Assembly (NCBI RefSeq): GCF_017654505.1
Contig: NC_054540.1
Span: 38,332,017 to 38,396,016, forward strand
Reading direction: 5' to 3'
From: Polyodon spathula
Taxonomy: Eukaryota; Chordata; Actinopteri; Acipenseriformes; Polyodontidae
Length of the DNA: 64,000 nucleotides
In this document: positions 48,343-59,717 of the stretch, in pieces
How the letters are laid out: every line of letters starts with the position of its first letter
Position numbering within the stretch: the stretch's first letter is position 1
Notes under the pieces: model-generated
Seen by the model: the letters and a program-made list of their open reading frames with translations, nothing else
Database searches by the model: none
Told to the model about the DNA's origin: nothing
Position numbers and translations under genes: made by a program

Positions 48343-49313
48343 TTAACACTAGAATGACCGAAGATATACTCATACCTAGAAACCCCGCAGCAGTCTTTTT
48401 GACTTGCACAGCACAAGAAATTACAAAAAAAGTTTTTTTCGACAAAAGGGTATTTCTTTAACTTGAGTCTAAGGCTGTTCACAATCAACGCAGATAATCC
48501 ACTTCTCCGGTTCGCCTTTCTGCACAGGGCACAGAAGTTTTATTTTTATTGCACTTGCCAACTTGTTATTGTCGTCTCTTGCGCCTCTCAATAAGGTTGC
48601 CAGCTTCAGCTGTGGGTACATTCTTGGCAGTCTCCCTCTGTTCTAAATGCTTCTTGCAAAGTTTCTGTGTTAACTGTAAAATATATTCTCTCCTTGGTAA
48701 ATTCTTCTCCATGCATTCTTTGTAAAGTACCCAGGCTGCTAGGTCCAATACATTGTAAAACACCTGAACAGATCACCATCGAGAGCCAGCTTTCATGGAA
48801 TACTTCAGTGCCATCTGATCCAAAACGTCAACTCCATATTTTGTTGCGTAGTAAAATCACACGGTCTCTGGTATTTATTTTCACTACTCCCGCTGCTAAC
48901 TGGTTGACCAAAGAAGCACAGCTGGCAAGCAGGCGCTGGCCTTCAAAAGGCTGATTGAAAACAACAGACTATCAGTCATTCACTCAGGTGAGAGTAGAGA
49001 CTAATCTGATTACAGTTAAACACATTGCGGACTGGTAAATAAAAATAATAAAGTAGAATACCGTTCTGTAGAATAAAAATACAATTGTTTTCTGTGTGAC
49101 CGTCAATGTGACTGCTCTGGGGGCTTTTAGGTATAATGTAATACATCTCCTTAATTTCTGCAGTCCCGCTTTTCATGCTTTGTGGTAATATTTAATACAT
49201 ACGGACAGAAAGGTACATGAACGCGCAGCCTCATATGTGATACACGACTGGAAAAAATTACATTTTAAAACTAAAACCCCACCAATGCCTGCCACAAGTC
49301 TTCTAGTGTTTAA
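48343..49313 (-). mobile_element. piggyBac-like transposon relic
   Basis: The left end TTAACACTAGAATGAC and the reverse of the right end, TTAAACACTAGAAGAC, are near-identical inverted ends with TTAA on both sides. The minus strand encodes the C-terminal part of a piggyBac transposase, from KYGVDVLDQMALKYSMKAGS (catalytic Asp region) to VFYNVLDLAAWVLYKEC, then ERRKRRQ and a stop, then Cys-containing remnants (CNKNKTSVPC) of the C-terminal zinc domain. The N-terminal two thirds is deleted and stops are present, so this is an internally deleted, dead copy. Confidence 0.8.
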
Positions 49314-50485
49314 CAGCTGAAATCAGGTAATTAATTACATTAGATGGAGCTCAGCACCTGCTGAGCAGCGCAGTGTAATTTGTATATTTTACCGAATGCA
49401 AGGTAGATTCCACTATGAGATTTGCCACAAGAAAAGGGATTCACGTGGGACAATCAGATAAAAAAAAAAAAGTTACTTGATGCCAAATCTCGTATAATAT
49501 GTGTTTTCTAGATTATTTGTACCATTTTCTATATTGTATTCACCCATAACAAGACATACACATTTAGGATGGCTGTGTAGCTCCCAAAGCAGGTCCCAGG
49601 AGCATTTTAGAGGTTATAATCCAGTTAATTCAGCAGGTTTTAATATTACTGTGTAATACTTGCACTTGTATCTAACCCTGATGTAACTATCAACACTGTC
49701 ATTTGCTCTTGAACTGCCCCGATATCAAATCGTACTGTGTTTGGTATTTGCTCTTATTAGCACTGAAGTCATTGTATTTTGTATCTTGCTTTTAATTGTT
49801 CTGTAATTCTTGATATGATGACGAAGAAGAAGAAAATGATACTAATTTGAAAAGCCTTGGTTCCAGGTCATCAGCTTCATTCTTTAAATTTGAATACCTC
49901 AAAGACTTTTATATACAATACTTCCAAGTAGAAAACATTATTAAATGTTGGCCTTTGTTGGCCATTTGTCATTATACTAGGTTTACGCATCAGTGGTTTT
50001 GAGAAATAGACACAAGAGAAATAGTGGGATTCATCGGGGGTAGAGGCAAGGGAAGAACAAAGGGAAGTGCTTTGAATTACAATAACCTAAAAGCCTGTCT
50101 TCACTTGTCTCATTAAAATTGCTCAGATTTTCTCTTATCTAGGAGATTACATTCCTTCCACTGCTCTGATCTCACAATCTGCATTTCAGCTGTGTGCAAC
50201 TGAGTTAGGACAGTAGTTCTAAATTCACAAATTAATAAATGATCTATCTTTTTAGTTAAATGGCAAGACATTCATCTTTGAACTCTGAGGTTAGCAGTTG
50301 GTGATTTCCAGGTTATGGGTTAGCTGTAGTTGTTTTTTTTGTTGTTGTACCTTCATAATATTTTTCATATAACATATAACCTGTTACCACATTTTGTTAC
50401 GTGTCTAAGATAGGAACCATTCCAGTTACTGAAAAATGTACCAAATTACAATAATGCATTTCCTCTCCCTCATCTGCACTTCTCC
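49314..50485. other. unassigned sequence
   Basis: Nothing recognised. Confidence 0.4.
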
Positions 50486-51993
50486 TTAAAAAATTTTACT
50501 CCTAGGAGACTTCAACATTCATGTTGACCCCCCCCCCCCCACACACACACACAAGTGACCGACTTCAACACGCTCCTGGACTGTTTTGGGCACTCTCAAT
50601 CTGACAACCTCCCCACTCACACCTAAGGTCACACCCTGGATCTGCTTATCACCAGGGGCCTTGACCTCTCCAATCTCTCCATCTCTCCCTCTCTCTGACC
50701 ATATCTTAATCACTGCTAATATTTATATTCCTGTTCCTTCCTCCTCTACTGATACTATTATTTCCTTCCGTCCCAAGAATCTCCTGAATCCTCTGAAACT
50801 CGGAATGTGTCTCTTCATCCCCTCTAACTGTTACTCTCCCGTCTTTGGTTAACGACGCAGTGACCCTCTACAACGCCATCATCTACCCCGTGCCTTGCTT
50901 ACAACCAGAAAGGTCAATAAAGATTGCAGCTGCCCATGGTATACCCTCGAACTTCGATTGCTTAAGTCTGCCTGCCACAAGCATGAGCGCAAGTGCTTAT
51001 TGCAGATGCTGCTGCTCCTCTGTGCTTGTCCTCCTTAACCTAACAGCTACTTTTTCAAGACATCAAGGCCTGGATGTCTGCCAGTTTTCTTCAGTTCAAC
51101 ACTAGCAAATCAGAACTCCTTCTAGTAGGATCTAAAACTCAACTTAAGAATCTCAATATAGTAGCCCTGAACATCGGAAACTTGGTGTACTTCTGGACAG
51201 AAACATCTCCTTTGTTGCCCACATGTCCTCTGTGGCCAAATCTTCTTTCTACCACCTTCAAAACGTCTCCAAAGTCCATCCCTAAATTTCCCTCCTGGAT
51301 GTGGAGATACACATTTGTCTCCTCTTGACTCGACAACTACAACTCTCTCGATGGTGGTCTTCCGGCACACACCATTTGGTATTTCAGAATGCCACCACCA
51401 GGAACTTTACCAGATGTAAAAAACATGATCACATCACCCCCAGTTTTGCCCAGCTGCACTGGCTACCTGTAAATTTCAAGATTAAAACTGTCGTGCTCAC
51501 CTACAATGCCCTTCATCACACAGATCCCGAGAACCTCCTCAACCTGCTGACCCGCTATGTCCCTGCCAGCAGGCAGAGATCCTCCAACTCTGGCCTGCTT
51601 GTTATCCTCAAGAAAAAGTGCACCACACACGGAGAACGCTAGTTTAGCTTCATGGCTTTGACTCTGGAACTCTCTCGTAGCTTTGGTGCGTGATGCTCCT
51701 ACCATCGCTTGCTTTAAATCAACTCTCAAAACCCACTGTTCTCTCTTGCTTTCCATGCTTTTTAAGCCTGATATCTGGTATTAGCTGTTGTGTCTTTGCT
51801 ACTTCTAACTTTTACTTCTAACTTTTTTTTTAACTGTATCTTAGTTTATTCATTCACAATTTTCCAGACTTTTCACATCCTAGCCTTGTACTTAATGTAT
51901 TATGCATTGCTTTTTACTGTATCTTGTAAAGTGCTTTATGATGGTGCTCCACAATGAAAGGCACTATGTAAAATAAAGATTGATTGACTGATA
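50486..51993 (+). mobile_element. L2-like LINE relic
   Basis: LLGDFNIHVD near 50500 is the endonuclease GDFN motif, followed by degenerate LDLLITRG and LSDH blocks. After a deletion of most of the reverse transcriptase, SASFLQFNTSKSELLLVGSK (near 51074) and SFVAHVSSVAKSSFYHLQNV continue. HDHITPSFAQLHWLPVNFKI follows near 51430, the usual L2 C-terminal region. The 3' end AAAGTGCTTTATGATGGTGC leads to a GATTGATTGACTGATAG-type tail, typical of L2. A C run at 50528-50540 interrupts the endonuclease region. Frames are broken throughout. Confidence 0.85.
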
Positions 51994-52319
51994 GTTATAT
52001 GGACTCAGTGATTCAAAAGGATTCACTAGAAAGCACTTCAGCAATAATGTGGCCCACAGACTTTTACAACCCATCCAAAAACAAAAGACAGTGTCTAAAA
52101 TGTTCACTTGGTTAATTATTCAGTTAACATCAATGCAACCCTAGTGACTGGTCTAAATTATAATAAGCATCAAAAGGGTTGAAATTAAATAGTTAATTTC
52201 TCAATTAAAAAATACTAAATAATTTGACAATTATTAAATGAATTAGTAAATTAGCTGTTTGCCAATTTAACGTTCTGTTTCATTTGCCAATTAAACTTTC
52301 AATTTCACATATACCCCCC
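51994..52319. other. unassigned sequence
   Basis: AT-rich. The last 14 bases, CACATATACCCCCC, equal the LTR end plus start of the polypurine tract of LTR-A on the plus strand, right at the 5' junction of the CR1 element. Confidence 0.4.
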
Positions 52320-55300
52320 AAAGATCCTCGAGCAGGTTCGGAAGCATTTAAACTAGAAAGGAAGGGGGGAGAAATCAACAAAAAAACAGAAGGGAGGCCG
52401 CATCAAAACAAGAACAACAACTCAGGTAAGACAACCATTAAATGTATTTATCTAAATGCTAGAAGTATCAGAAACAAAATTCTAGAACTTGAAGCTACTG
52501 CACTAACAGGTAAATATGATGTGATAGGTGTTACAGAAACGTGGTTGTCTGAGAGTGATGGGGACGAATTTAATATTTGTGGGTATACACTGTATAGGAA
52601 AGACAGGCAGGACAGAAGAGGAGGAGGGGTAGCGCTATACATAAGAAACAGTCTTGAAGCCCAGGTGTTAAACCTTGTGGCAGAGCAAAGCTCTGCTCTT
52701 TAGAAATTGGCAGGGATGGGGTTAACTTCCCCTACCTGCCTGGGTTTATTATGTTCAGGTGGCTGGGGTTGATTAGTTGATTAGGTTGATTAACGATCAA
52801 TCAGCGCCCAGCCACCTGATATAAAAGGAGGCCTCTGCTTCTCATTTAGGGAGACGGAGCTGAGGAAGCAGGTTGGTTTTTTTTTGGTTGTTTGGAGAGC
52901 TTGAATCCAGTGAAGGCATTGCCCAGCCTGGAGATTGTTATTTTTGTAAATTTTGCTTTTTGTCTTTCTTTGTGTTTAAATTGTTTTGTTTTGGCCCTTG
53001 TGCCCTTTCATTTTGTGTTTATTTATAATAAAATAGTTATTTTTTTGAACTGCAGTCTGTCTCTGGGCCTCTATCCACTCGCCAGCCTGCCACAAACCTG
53101 GACAAAGAAAATAAAACCGAATCAATATGGGTCAGAATAACGGACAAAAATTCAAAAGGCATAATAATAGGAGCATGCTATAGACCGCCAGATTCAGACG
53201 GTGAGCACAATAATCTGTTATACAATGACATTAGAAATGTGTGTAGCAAAGGAGAAGCCATACTAATGGGGGATTTCAACTTCCCCCAAATAAAATGGGA
53301 AAACCCGGTGGGTAGCGCGAAGGATGAAATAGAAATGGTGGAAATGACAAATGACTGCTTCCTAACACAATTTGTGAAGGCACCCACTAGAGGGGAGGCA
53401 TGCCTTGATTTAGTCTTTTCAAATAACGAAGATAGAATAACTAAAACAGAGGTCAGAGAACCACTGGCAAACTCAGACCACAACATGGTCTCATTTGAAG
53501 TGTTTTTTAAATCCCCAAAAGAAATGACTAAAGCTAAGGTTTACAATTTTAGAAAAGCAAACTATGAAGGTATGAAACAGAGACTAACAGAAGTAGATTG
53601 GAGTAAAATAGAGAAAACACCCACAGAAGAAGGATGGTTGTTCTTCAAAAATGTAGTACTAGAGGCACAAAACAATTATATCCCTAAAGTAGACAAATCT
53701 AAATGTAAAACTAAATTGCCAAAATGGTTTAATAGATCAATTAAAAAAAATATTCAGCGAAAAAAGACACTTTACAGAGCATTAAAAAAGGACCAAAAAG
53801 AAAGTACGCAGAAAGAGTACACAGAACTGCAAACGCAAGTCAAAAAGGAAGTTAGAAAGGCCAAGAGAGAAATAGAAATAAACATTGCTAAGGGAGCTAA
53901 AACCAATTCCAAAATGTTTTTCCAATATTACAACAGCAAGAGAACATTCAAAGAGGAGATTAAATGTTTAAGAGATACAAATGGCAAAATCGTAGAGGAA
54001 GAAAAAAAAATAGCAAATATGTTAAATGATTACTTTTCACAAGTTTTTACAAAGGAAGATACTGACAACATGCCCCACATGTCATCCAGTTCCTGTCCAG
54101 TTTTAAATAACTTTAGCATAACTGAGGCAGAAGTGTTAAAGGGACTAGGAGCTCTTAAAATAAACAAATCCCCTGGGCCGGATGAGATCCTCCCAGTAGT
54201 ACTCAAAGAAATGAAAGAAGTAATTTACAAACCGCTAACCAAGATCATGCAGCAGTCTCTTGACACAGGGGTGGTACCGACAGACTGGAAAATTGCAAAC
54301 GTAATACCGATCCACAAAAAGGGAAACAAAACTGAACCAGGTAACTACAGACCAGTAAGCCTGACTTCTATTATATGCAAACTTATGGAAACTATAATAA
54401 GATCCAAAATGGAAAATTACCTATATGGTAACAGGGTACTGGGAGACAGTCAGCATGGTTTTAGGAAAGGGAGATCGTGTCTAACTAACTTGCTTGATTT
54501 TTTTGAGGATGCAACATCCATAATGGATAATTGCAAAGCATATGACATGGTTTATTTAGATTTCCAGAAAGCTTTTGACAAAGTCCCGCACAAAAGATTA
54601 ATTCTCAAACTGAACGCAGTTGGGATTCAAGGAAACACATGTACATGGATTAGGGAGTGGTTAACATGTAGAAAACAGAAAGTACTGATTAGAGGAAAAA
54701 CCTCAGAATGGAGTGTGGTAACCAGTGGTGTACCACAGGGATCAGTATTAGGTCCTCTGCTATTCCTAATCTACATTAATGATTTAGATTCTGGTATAGT
54801 AAGCAAACTTGTTAAATTTGCAGACGACACAAAAGTAGGAGGAGTGGCAAACACTGTTGTAGCAGCAAAGGTCATTCAAATTGATCTAGACAAGATTCAG
54901 AACTGGGCAGACACATGGCAAATGACATTTAATAGAGAAAAGTGTAAGGTACTGCACGCAGGAAATAAAAATGTACATTATAAATATCATATGGGAGATA
55001 CTGAAATTGGAGAAGGAATCTATGAAAAAGACCTAGGAGTTTTTGTTGACTCAGAAATGTCTTCATCTAGACAATGTGGGGAAGCTATAAAAAAGGCTAA
55101 CAAGATGCTCGGATACATTGTGAAAAGTGTTGAATTTAAATCAAGGGAAGTAATGTTAAAACTGTACAATGCACTAGTAAGACCTCATCTTGAATATTGT
55201 ATTCAGTTCTGGTCACCTCGCTATAAAAAAGATATTGCTGCTCTAGAGAGAGTGCAAAGAAGAGCGACCAGAATTATTCCGGACTTAAAAGGCATGTCAT

Positions 55301-55696
55301 ATGCAGACAGGCTAAAAGAATTAAATCTGTTCAGTCTTGAACAAAGAAGACTACATGGCGACCTAATTCAAGCATTCAAAATTCTAAAAGGTATTGACAG
55401 TGTCGACCCAAGGGACTTTTTCAGCCTGAAAAAAGAAACAAGGACCAGGGGTCACAAATGGAGTTTAGAAAAAGGGGCATTCAGAACAGAAAATAGGAGA
55501 CACTTTTTTACACAGAGAATTGTGAGGGTCTGGAATCAACTCCCCAGTAATGTTGTTGAAGCTGACACCCTGGGATCCTTCAAGAAGCTGCTTGATGAGA
55601 TTTTGAGATCAATAAGCTACTAACAACCAAACGAGCAAGATGGGCTGAATGGCCTCCTCTCGTTTGTAAACTTTCTTATGTTCTTATGTTCTTATG
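52320..55696 (+). CDS. CR1-clade LINE, nearly intact endonuclease/reverse transcriptase frame
   Basis: The frame starts without a visible ATG. The endonuclease has NARSIRNKILELE, VIGVTETWLS, then after the solo LTR MGDFNFPQIKWEN and SDHNMVSF. The RT has KINKSPGPDEILP, YRPVSLTSIICKLME, YLDFQKAFDKVPH, GVPQGSVLGPLLFLIYIND and the active site FADDTKVGG. The C-terminal domain runs through LYNALVRPHLEYC to RIVRVWNQLPSNVVEAD and stops at 55623. The frame is open except where LTR-B (52676-53094) is inserted; its 5-bp duplication would leave the flanking reading frame intact on excision of the insert. A short 3' region with a TTCTTATG-type repeated tail ends at 55696. The element is probably 5'-truncated. 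Together these suggest a relatively recent CR1 insertion, later interrupted. Confidence 0.9.
52676..53094 (+). mobile_element. LTR-B solo LTR (copy 1)
   Basis: It starts TGTGGCAGAGCAAAGC, ends CCAGCCTGCCACA, and is flanked by AACCT on both sides (52671-52675 and 53095-53099). It contains a TATA box (52820-52827) and an AATAAA (53027-53032) in the expected order. It is a solo LTR left by recombination, in the CR1 endonuclease region. Confidence 0.93.
52820..52827 (+). promoter_or_regulatory. LTR-B TATA box
   Basis: TATAAAAG lies about 145 bases into the LTR and about 200 bases before the polyadenylation signal, as expected for the U3/R border. The second copy has TTTATGTCAG-type sequence here, so its TATA box is mutated. 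Confidence 0.6.
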
Positions 55697-57178
55697 TGCA
55701 AAGCACACATGGCCTCAATGGCCACCTCCCCCCTTAAAATCCCAAAAGTCTTGCTCAAAGTCCTGGGCCAAGAACAGGGACTTTAAGGGGTTGATGGGTG
55801 GCAATGTTGCCAGTAGCCAGGCTGCTTCTGGCCATGCTGTCAGCAGCTGACAGTGGGGCAAATCTCTCCTCCTGCTGTATCACTGGCAGTGGAAATGCTG
55901 CCAATGGTGCGGCTGTCAGCAGATGGGCTGACAGCTCCCAGACCGACTCCTTCAGCCAGGGCAAGTCCAGCAGCGGAAAAGCTGCTGGGGGTGGTATCCA
56001 GACCTCCCCCAAGATCTCTGGTAGCGAAACTGCTGCGGGGGAAGGTGGTCTCCTGACCTCTCCCCCCTTTATAGCCGGCAGCTCCCTCTGGGGGGACTCC
56101 AGCCCCTTCGAACTCCTGGAGCGAAATGACTGCGGGGAAAGGTGGTCTTCTCACCTCTCCCCCCTTTTTCATAGCCGGCAGCTCCCTCTGATGGGGCTCC
56201 AGCCACACTGACCCCTGCGGCCAAGCAGAGGCATCCTTGGGCGAAGCGAGACAGGCATCCTTGGGCGAAGTGAGGCAGGCATCCTTGGGCGAAGTGAGGC
56301 AGGGAGTCAGGACCAGCTGGGGTGCGGGCGTTGGCCCTCTTCTCGGCCACTGCGGCCGGGCGGCTCTGCCCCGTGCTTCCCTCAGCAACCTATACAAGGG
56401 CTGCTGAAGACCGCCAGCATCTATTCCTGGTCCTTCTGGTGCAGGGAGAGGCAGCTCCTGCTCCTCTCCCCCTGATGGTGATGGAGGCAGAGGCAGCTCC
56501 AGCTTCTCTCCTCGTGATGGTGGGGGAAGTGATACCAACAGGCATTCATCCTCTGCTGGTGGAGGAAGTGATACCAGTAGGCATTCATCCTCTGCTGGTG
56601 GAAAGGGACCCAGCAGGCATTCACCCTCTGCTGGTGGAGGTGGCGGAGGCAGAGGCAGCTCCTGCTGCTCTGCTCCTGGCGGTGGAGGTGGCAGAGGCAG
56701 AAGCAGCTCCTGCTGCTTTGCTCCTGGTGGTGGAGGTGGCAGAGGCAGCTCCTGCTGCTCTGCTCCTGGCAGTGGAGGTGGTGGAGGCGTGAAATCTCCT
56801 TCCGACGGAGGTGGGAGCGGCGTGTAGTCTCCTGCTGACGGAGGTAGGAGCAGAGTGTAGTCTCCCCTTGTAAGTGGGGACTGGTGCAGCTCTCCCTCAC
56901 TTGCAGGGGACTGGTGCGGCTCTCCCTCCTGCTCTGGAGACAGCGGTGGGACCTCTCCCTCTGGCACTGGAGACGGCAGCAACGGCTCCTCTCCCTCTGG
57001 CTCTGAGCAAAACCAGCAGGCATTCTTCCTCTGCTGGTGGAGATAGTACTCTCCCTTCAGCCTTTTAAACAGTCATGTTACACAGACCCGTTTACATCCC
57101 GTGTACCAATTACTCTCCACCAACATTAACACACAACATACAACACAAAATATACACAGGGACGGGCACTTTGCCACA
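55697..57178 (-). mobile_element. LTR-A copy 2 (internally deleted)
   Basis: From 55697, TGCAAAGCACACATGGCCTC matches LTR-A from just after its polypurine tract (4044). The similarity continues through the proline-rich region, then at about 57060 jumps into the LTR (matching 3905-4016) and ends GCCACA at 57178. The knuckle region and most of the 5' LTR are deleted. Its left end abuts the CR1 tail exactly where the polypurine C run should be. The sequence beyond 57178 belongs to a hAT-like relic. Confidence 0.9.
55840..56982 (-). CDS. LTR-A copy 2 proline-rich open frame
   Basis: About 380 codons are open on the minus strand. The order is acidic PVPEGEVPPLSPEQEGE units, then TRGDYTLLLPPSAGDYTPLP units, then repeated GAEQQELPLPPPPPG and PPAEDECLLVSLPPP units. 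The sequence ends with TSPKDACL repeats and a Ser/Pro/Ala-rich tail. It lacks the zinc knuckles, which lie in the deleted part. No catalytic motif or membrane segment is visible. The strong repeat content means the other strand is also open over shorter stretches. Whether it is translated is unknown, and its function is unknown. Confidence 0.55.
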   Translation of the reverse strand: MLPSPVPEGEVPPLSPEQEGEPHQSPASEGELHQSPLTRGDYTLLLPPSAGDYTPLPPPSEGDFTPPPPPLPGAEQQELPLPPPPPGAKQQELLLPLPPPPPGAEQQELPLPPPPPPAEGECLLGPFPPAEDECLLVSLPPPAEDECLLVSLPPPSRGEKLELPLPPSPSGGEEQELPLPAPEGPGIDAGGLQQPLYRLLREARGRAARPQWPRRGPTPAPQLVLTPCLTSPKDACLTSPKDACLASPKDASAWPQGSVWLEPHQRELPAMKKGGEVRRPPFPAVISLQEFEGAGVPPEGAAGYKGGRGQETTFPRSSFATRDLGGGLDTTPSSFSAAGLALAEGVGLGAVSPSADSRTIGSISTASDTAGGEICPTVSC

Positions 57179-57183
57179 GCGAT

Positions 57184-57440
57184 ACTCTCCCAAATCTGTC
57201 CAAACTCTTTGTACTTTATTTGGCTATCCCAGCGACGACAGCATTGGCTGTGAGAAGCTTTTCTCCCTTGCGGCAACAGCAAACGTATGTGAGGACTAAA
57301 GTGACAGATGCTTGTGTTTCTGCCCTGGCAATATTTCAAATTGAAATTGGCCAAGCCCTAAACATAAGCGATGTCACTACAAGGTTCACAAGAAAAAAAG
57401 GCAAGACGCCTACAGTTCTTTTGACAAGGTAAGGTAATTA
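57184..57440 (+). pseudogene. hAT-like transposase C-terminal fragment
   Basis: LAIPATTALAVRSFSPLRQQ near 57218, then QTYVRTKVTDACVSALAIFQ, resembles the hAT dimerisation region (LPVTTATAERSFSxLRRxKTYLR ... LALLxIH). The characteristic Glu of AERSF is replaced by Val here (AVRSF). Upstream sequence is cut off by LTR-A copy 2. Confidence 0.5.
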
Positions 57441-59616
57441 TTTTTACATCTACATTTTGTATTTGTTATTGTAAAAACGTTTTAAGTATGCGTCACTAAT
57501 ATTAGTCTCATGGCTACAGAGCATTGAAAAAAAAAGTTAACAAGTGTTCCCTCGCTAGATGTTTAAATAATTCTCATGGTCAGAGCTACATGATTTATCC
57601 CCCCCCCCCACGCCCCACACTTTCATCGCAGCATAGTGAGAACAAAAAACATATTTTAATAGCTGAAAAAACAGCGTAAATATTTTTAAGCCTGGGGATA
57701 AGTATGTGCATGCTGTAGATTTAAAAATTAATATACTTAGCTTATTTTAATCCAGTTTGACGGCAAGCTACTTGATTCTGCTTTTACTTCTGTCCCACTG
57801 TGCACAAAGGGTCATGGCACATAAAGAGAGCTCGAGATACATTTTTCCATTGAGAGTCAATGGAGCTGTGTCATATTTCACAGATTTTCACTATGTAAAA
57901 AAATGCATCAAACTTTTGAAGTAAATTTTACTTTTGCCCAAGGTTGCTTCAAAAAAATGGCAACATTGGCAAATTAGGATAGTATGTAATTATTATGAAT
58001 AAGGTGATTTTCTGAGCACAGTCCTGTGTTGTACAGAGTAACAGCACAGCTTTCCCAATTTAATATAGCATATTGACACAGATCTGAACAAGAAAAAGTC
58101 AATTGAACAAACCATTCTGATGGAAACAATAAAGTCTATAAATATACTATGGAATTAAAATGTTATTTAGCGGTAAAGATTGATGTTCAACAATGATACA
58201 CATTATACATTGGGTTTTCCTTTGAAAAGTAGAAATAAAAACTTCAATAAGGAAACCGTGCTTTCTGTATGGTGCAGAATAAAGTTGTAAACTTGGACAG
58301 GTGACTTTACAACAGAATGATTTGTTAAATGGACTATTTCCTGTTCAGGTCTCTGTGTACTATATTAAATGTGGAAAACAAGAAACTTAAAAATGAGTTA
58401 TTAGACAAGATAACCAAGGAAGAATACAAAGAACATGCACAGGATTTCCACTTCTGGATACCTACTTTGAAATGTTGCACTAAACCCGATGTCAATATTG
58501 CTATGTGTGCCATGTTTGTCCGCTGTTCTTGTACCAAAAATGTTGTCTGATGTGACACCACCTACTGTACCAGTTAAGCAGTGTATGCTGGAAAGCCTTA
58601 TTAAAACAATGTCCTGTCTTTTTCAAAATTGTCAGCTCTTACGGTCAAGTTTTTTGTGTTTAATAAATAAAAAAATCGGATGGTTTGATTTTATTTAAAA
58701 GCATATGTCTGCAGTGTGTTTATTTATGTATTTATTTATTTATTTACAAAGTATAGTTTGACACATTTGGGGCTACCCTGGAAAATAATTCAAACTGGTC
58801 TCACTTTGACACAAAGGGCTGGTCAGATCTTCTTCTGGTATTTGGTATTGGGTAAAGTAAATTGTCAGCACAAGACAAATACAATTTCGGATTTAAAAAG
58901 TCAATTAATGGTTCTCTAGGAGTAGGGTTGGAATTTTGGCGGGAACATAACATTAAAAATGAAAAAAAAAAACGTATTTTTGGGATGTAGACAAAAAGTT
59001 TACATGATTAAAAAATAACTTATTTCAGGACATATTAGACTAAAGTCCATCTTCATCTGTGTAGAGAGAAAAAATTAAGCCTCCTAAAATAAATAATTAA
59101 TTATTAGTTGAAACCTTTTTTGTACATCCAATAAAACAAAGTTTTCATTAATTTTCATTTTTGTACACTGCAGTTATACCTTCTTTCAAACCTATACCTC
59201 CAATAATTAGTTCCAGTCATGTTTGTTTGTTTGTTTTATGTTGTCCTAATTAAACACGCGATTGGTAAGACTGAATGGAAATAAGAATTGCCCTTATGGA
59301 TGCATTTGCGTTTTGATTAAGCTTTCCGCTGGTTTTGGTACAATTTTCGATCGTGTTATATAGCATCTGTTAACACAATTGAACCAGAAGTATTATTTTG
59401 GCAGATAAAACCGCTTAAATTCCCTTTACTTGTTCATTTATAACTGCAGAAAATGCTGGTGGATAAAACAGAGGATCACGTTAGAAAATAGATGGATCTT
59501 TTTTAACAGATTATTAAAACAAGTTATCACTCCACTAGCACTAGTCAGGGCTCCTCACATGGAGATCACTCAGAATTGTAGCTTTCCTTTTTCTTTTATG
59601 CAGTGCATGCAATTTC
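57441..59616. other. unassigned sequence
   Basis: A short open frame at 58329-58550 (plus, NVENKKLKNELLDKITKEEY) has no recognised relative. A C run is present near 57600. Otherwise AT-rich. Confidence 0.35.
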
Positions 59617-59712
59617 ACTGTGTAGTGTATTTCATTATGTAGTGTATGATATTTCACTGTCAAGTATATGGGGTTTCAGTATGTAGTGTATGGGATTTCA
59701 TTATATAGTGTA
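59617..59712. repeat. tandem TGTAGTGTATGGGATTTCA-type repeat
   Basis: Units of about 26-30 bases, each with TAGTGTATG and ATTTCA, repeat three to four times with variation. Confidence 0.75.
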
Positions 59713-59717
59713 TCTGT

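Noticed and set aside
48566..48763. Domesticated piggyBac gene
   Set aside because: The transposase is truncated and interrupted by stops, and the element ends are still present, so it is a dead transposon and not an exapted gene.
58329..58550. Small lysine-rich open frame as a host exon
   Set aside because: No splice context, no recognisable domain, and length within chance expectation.
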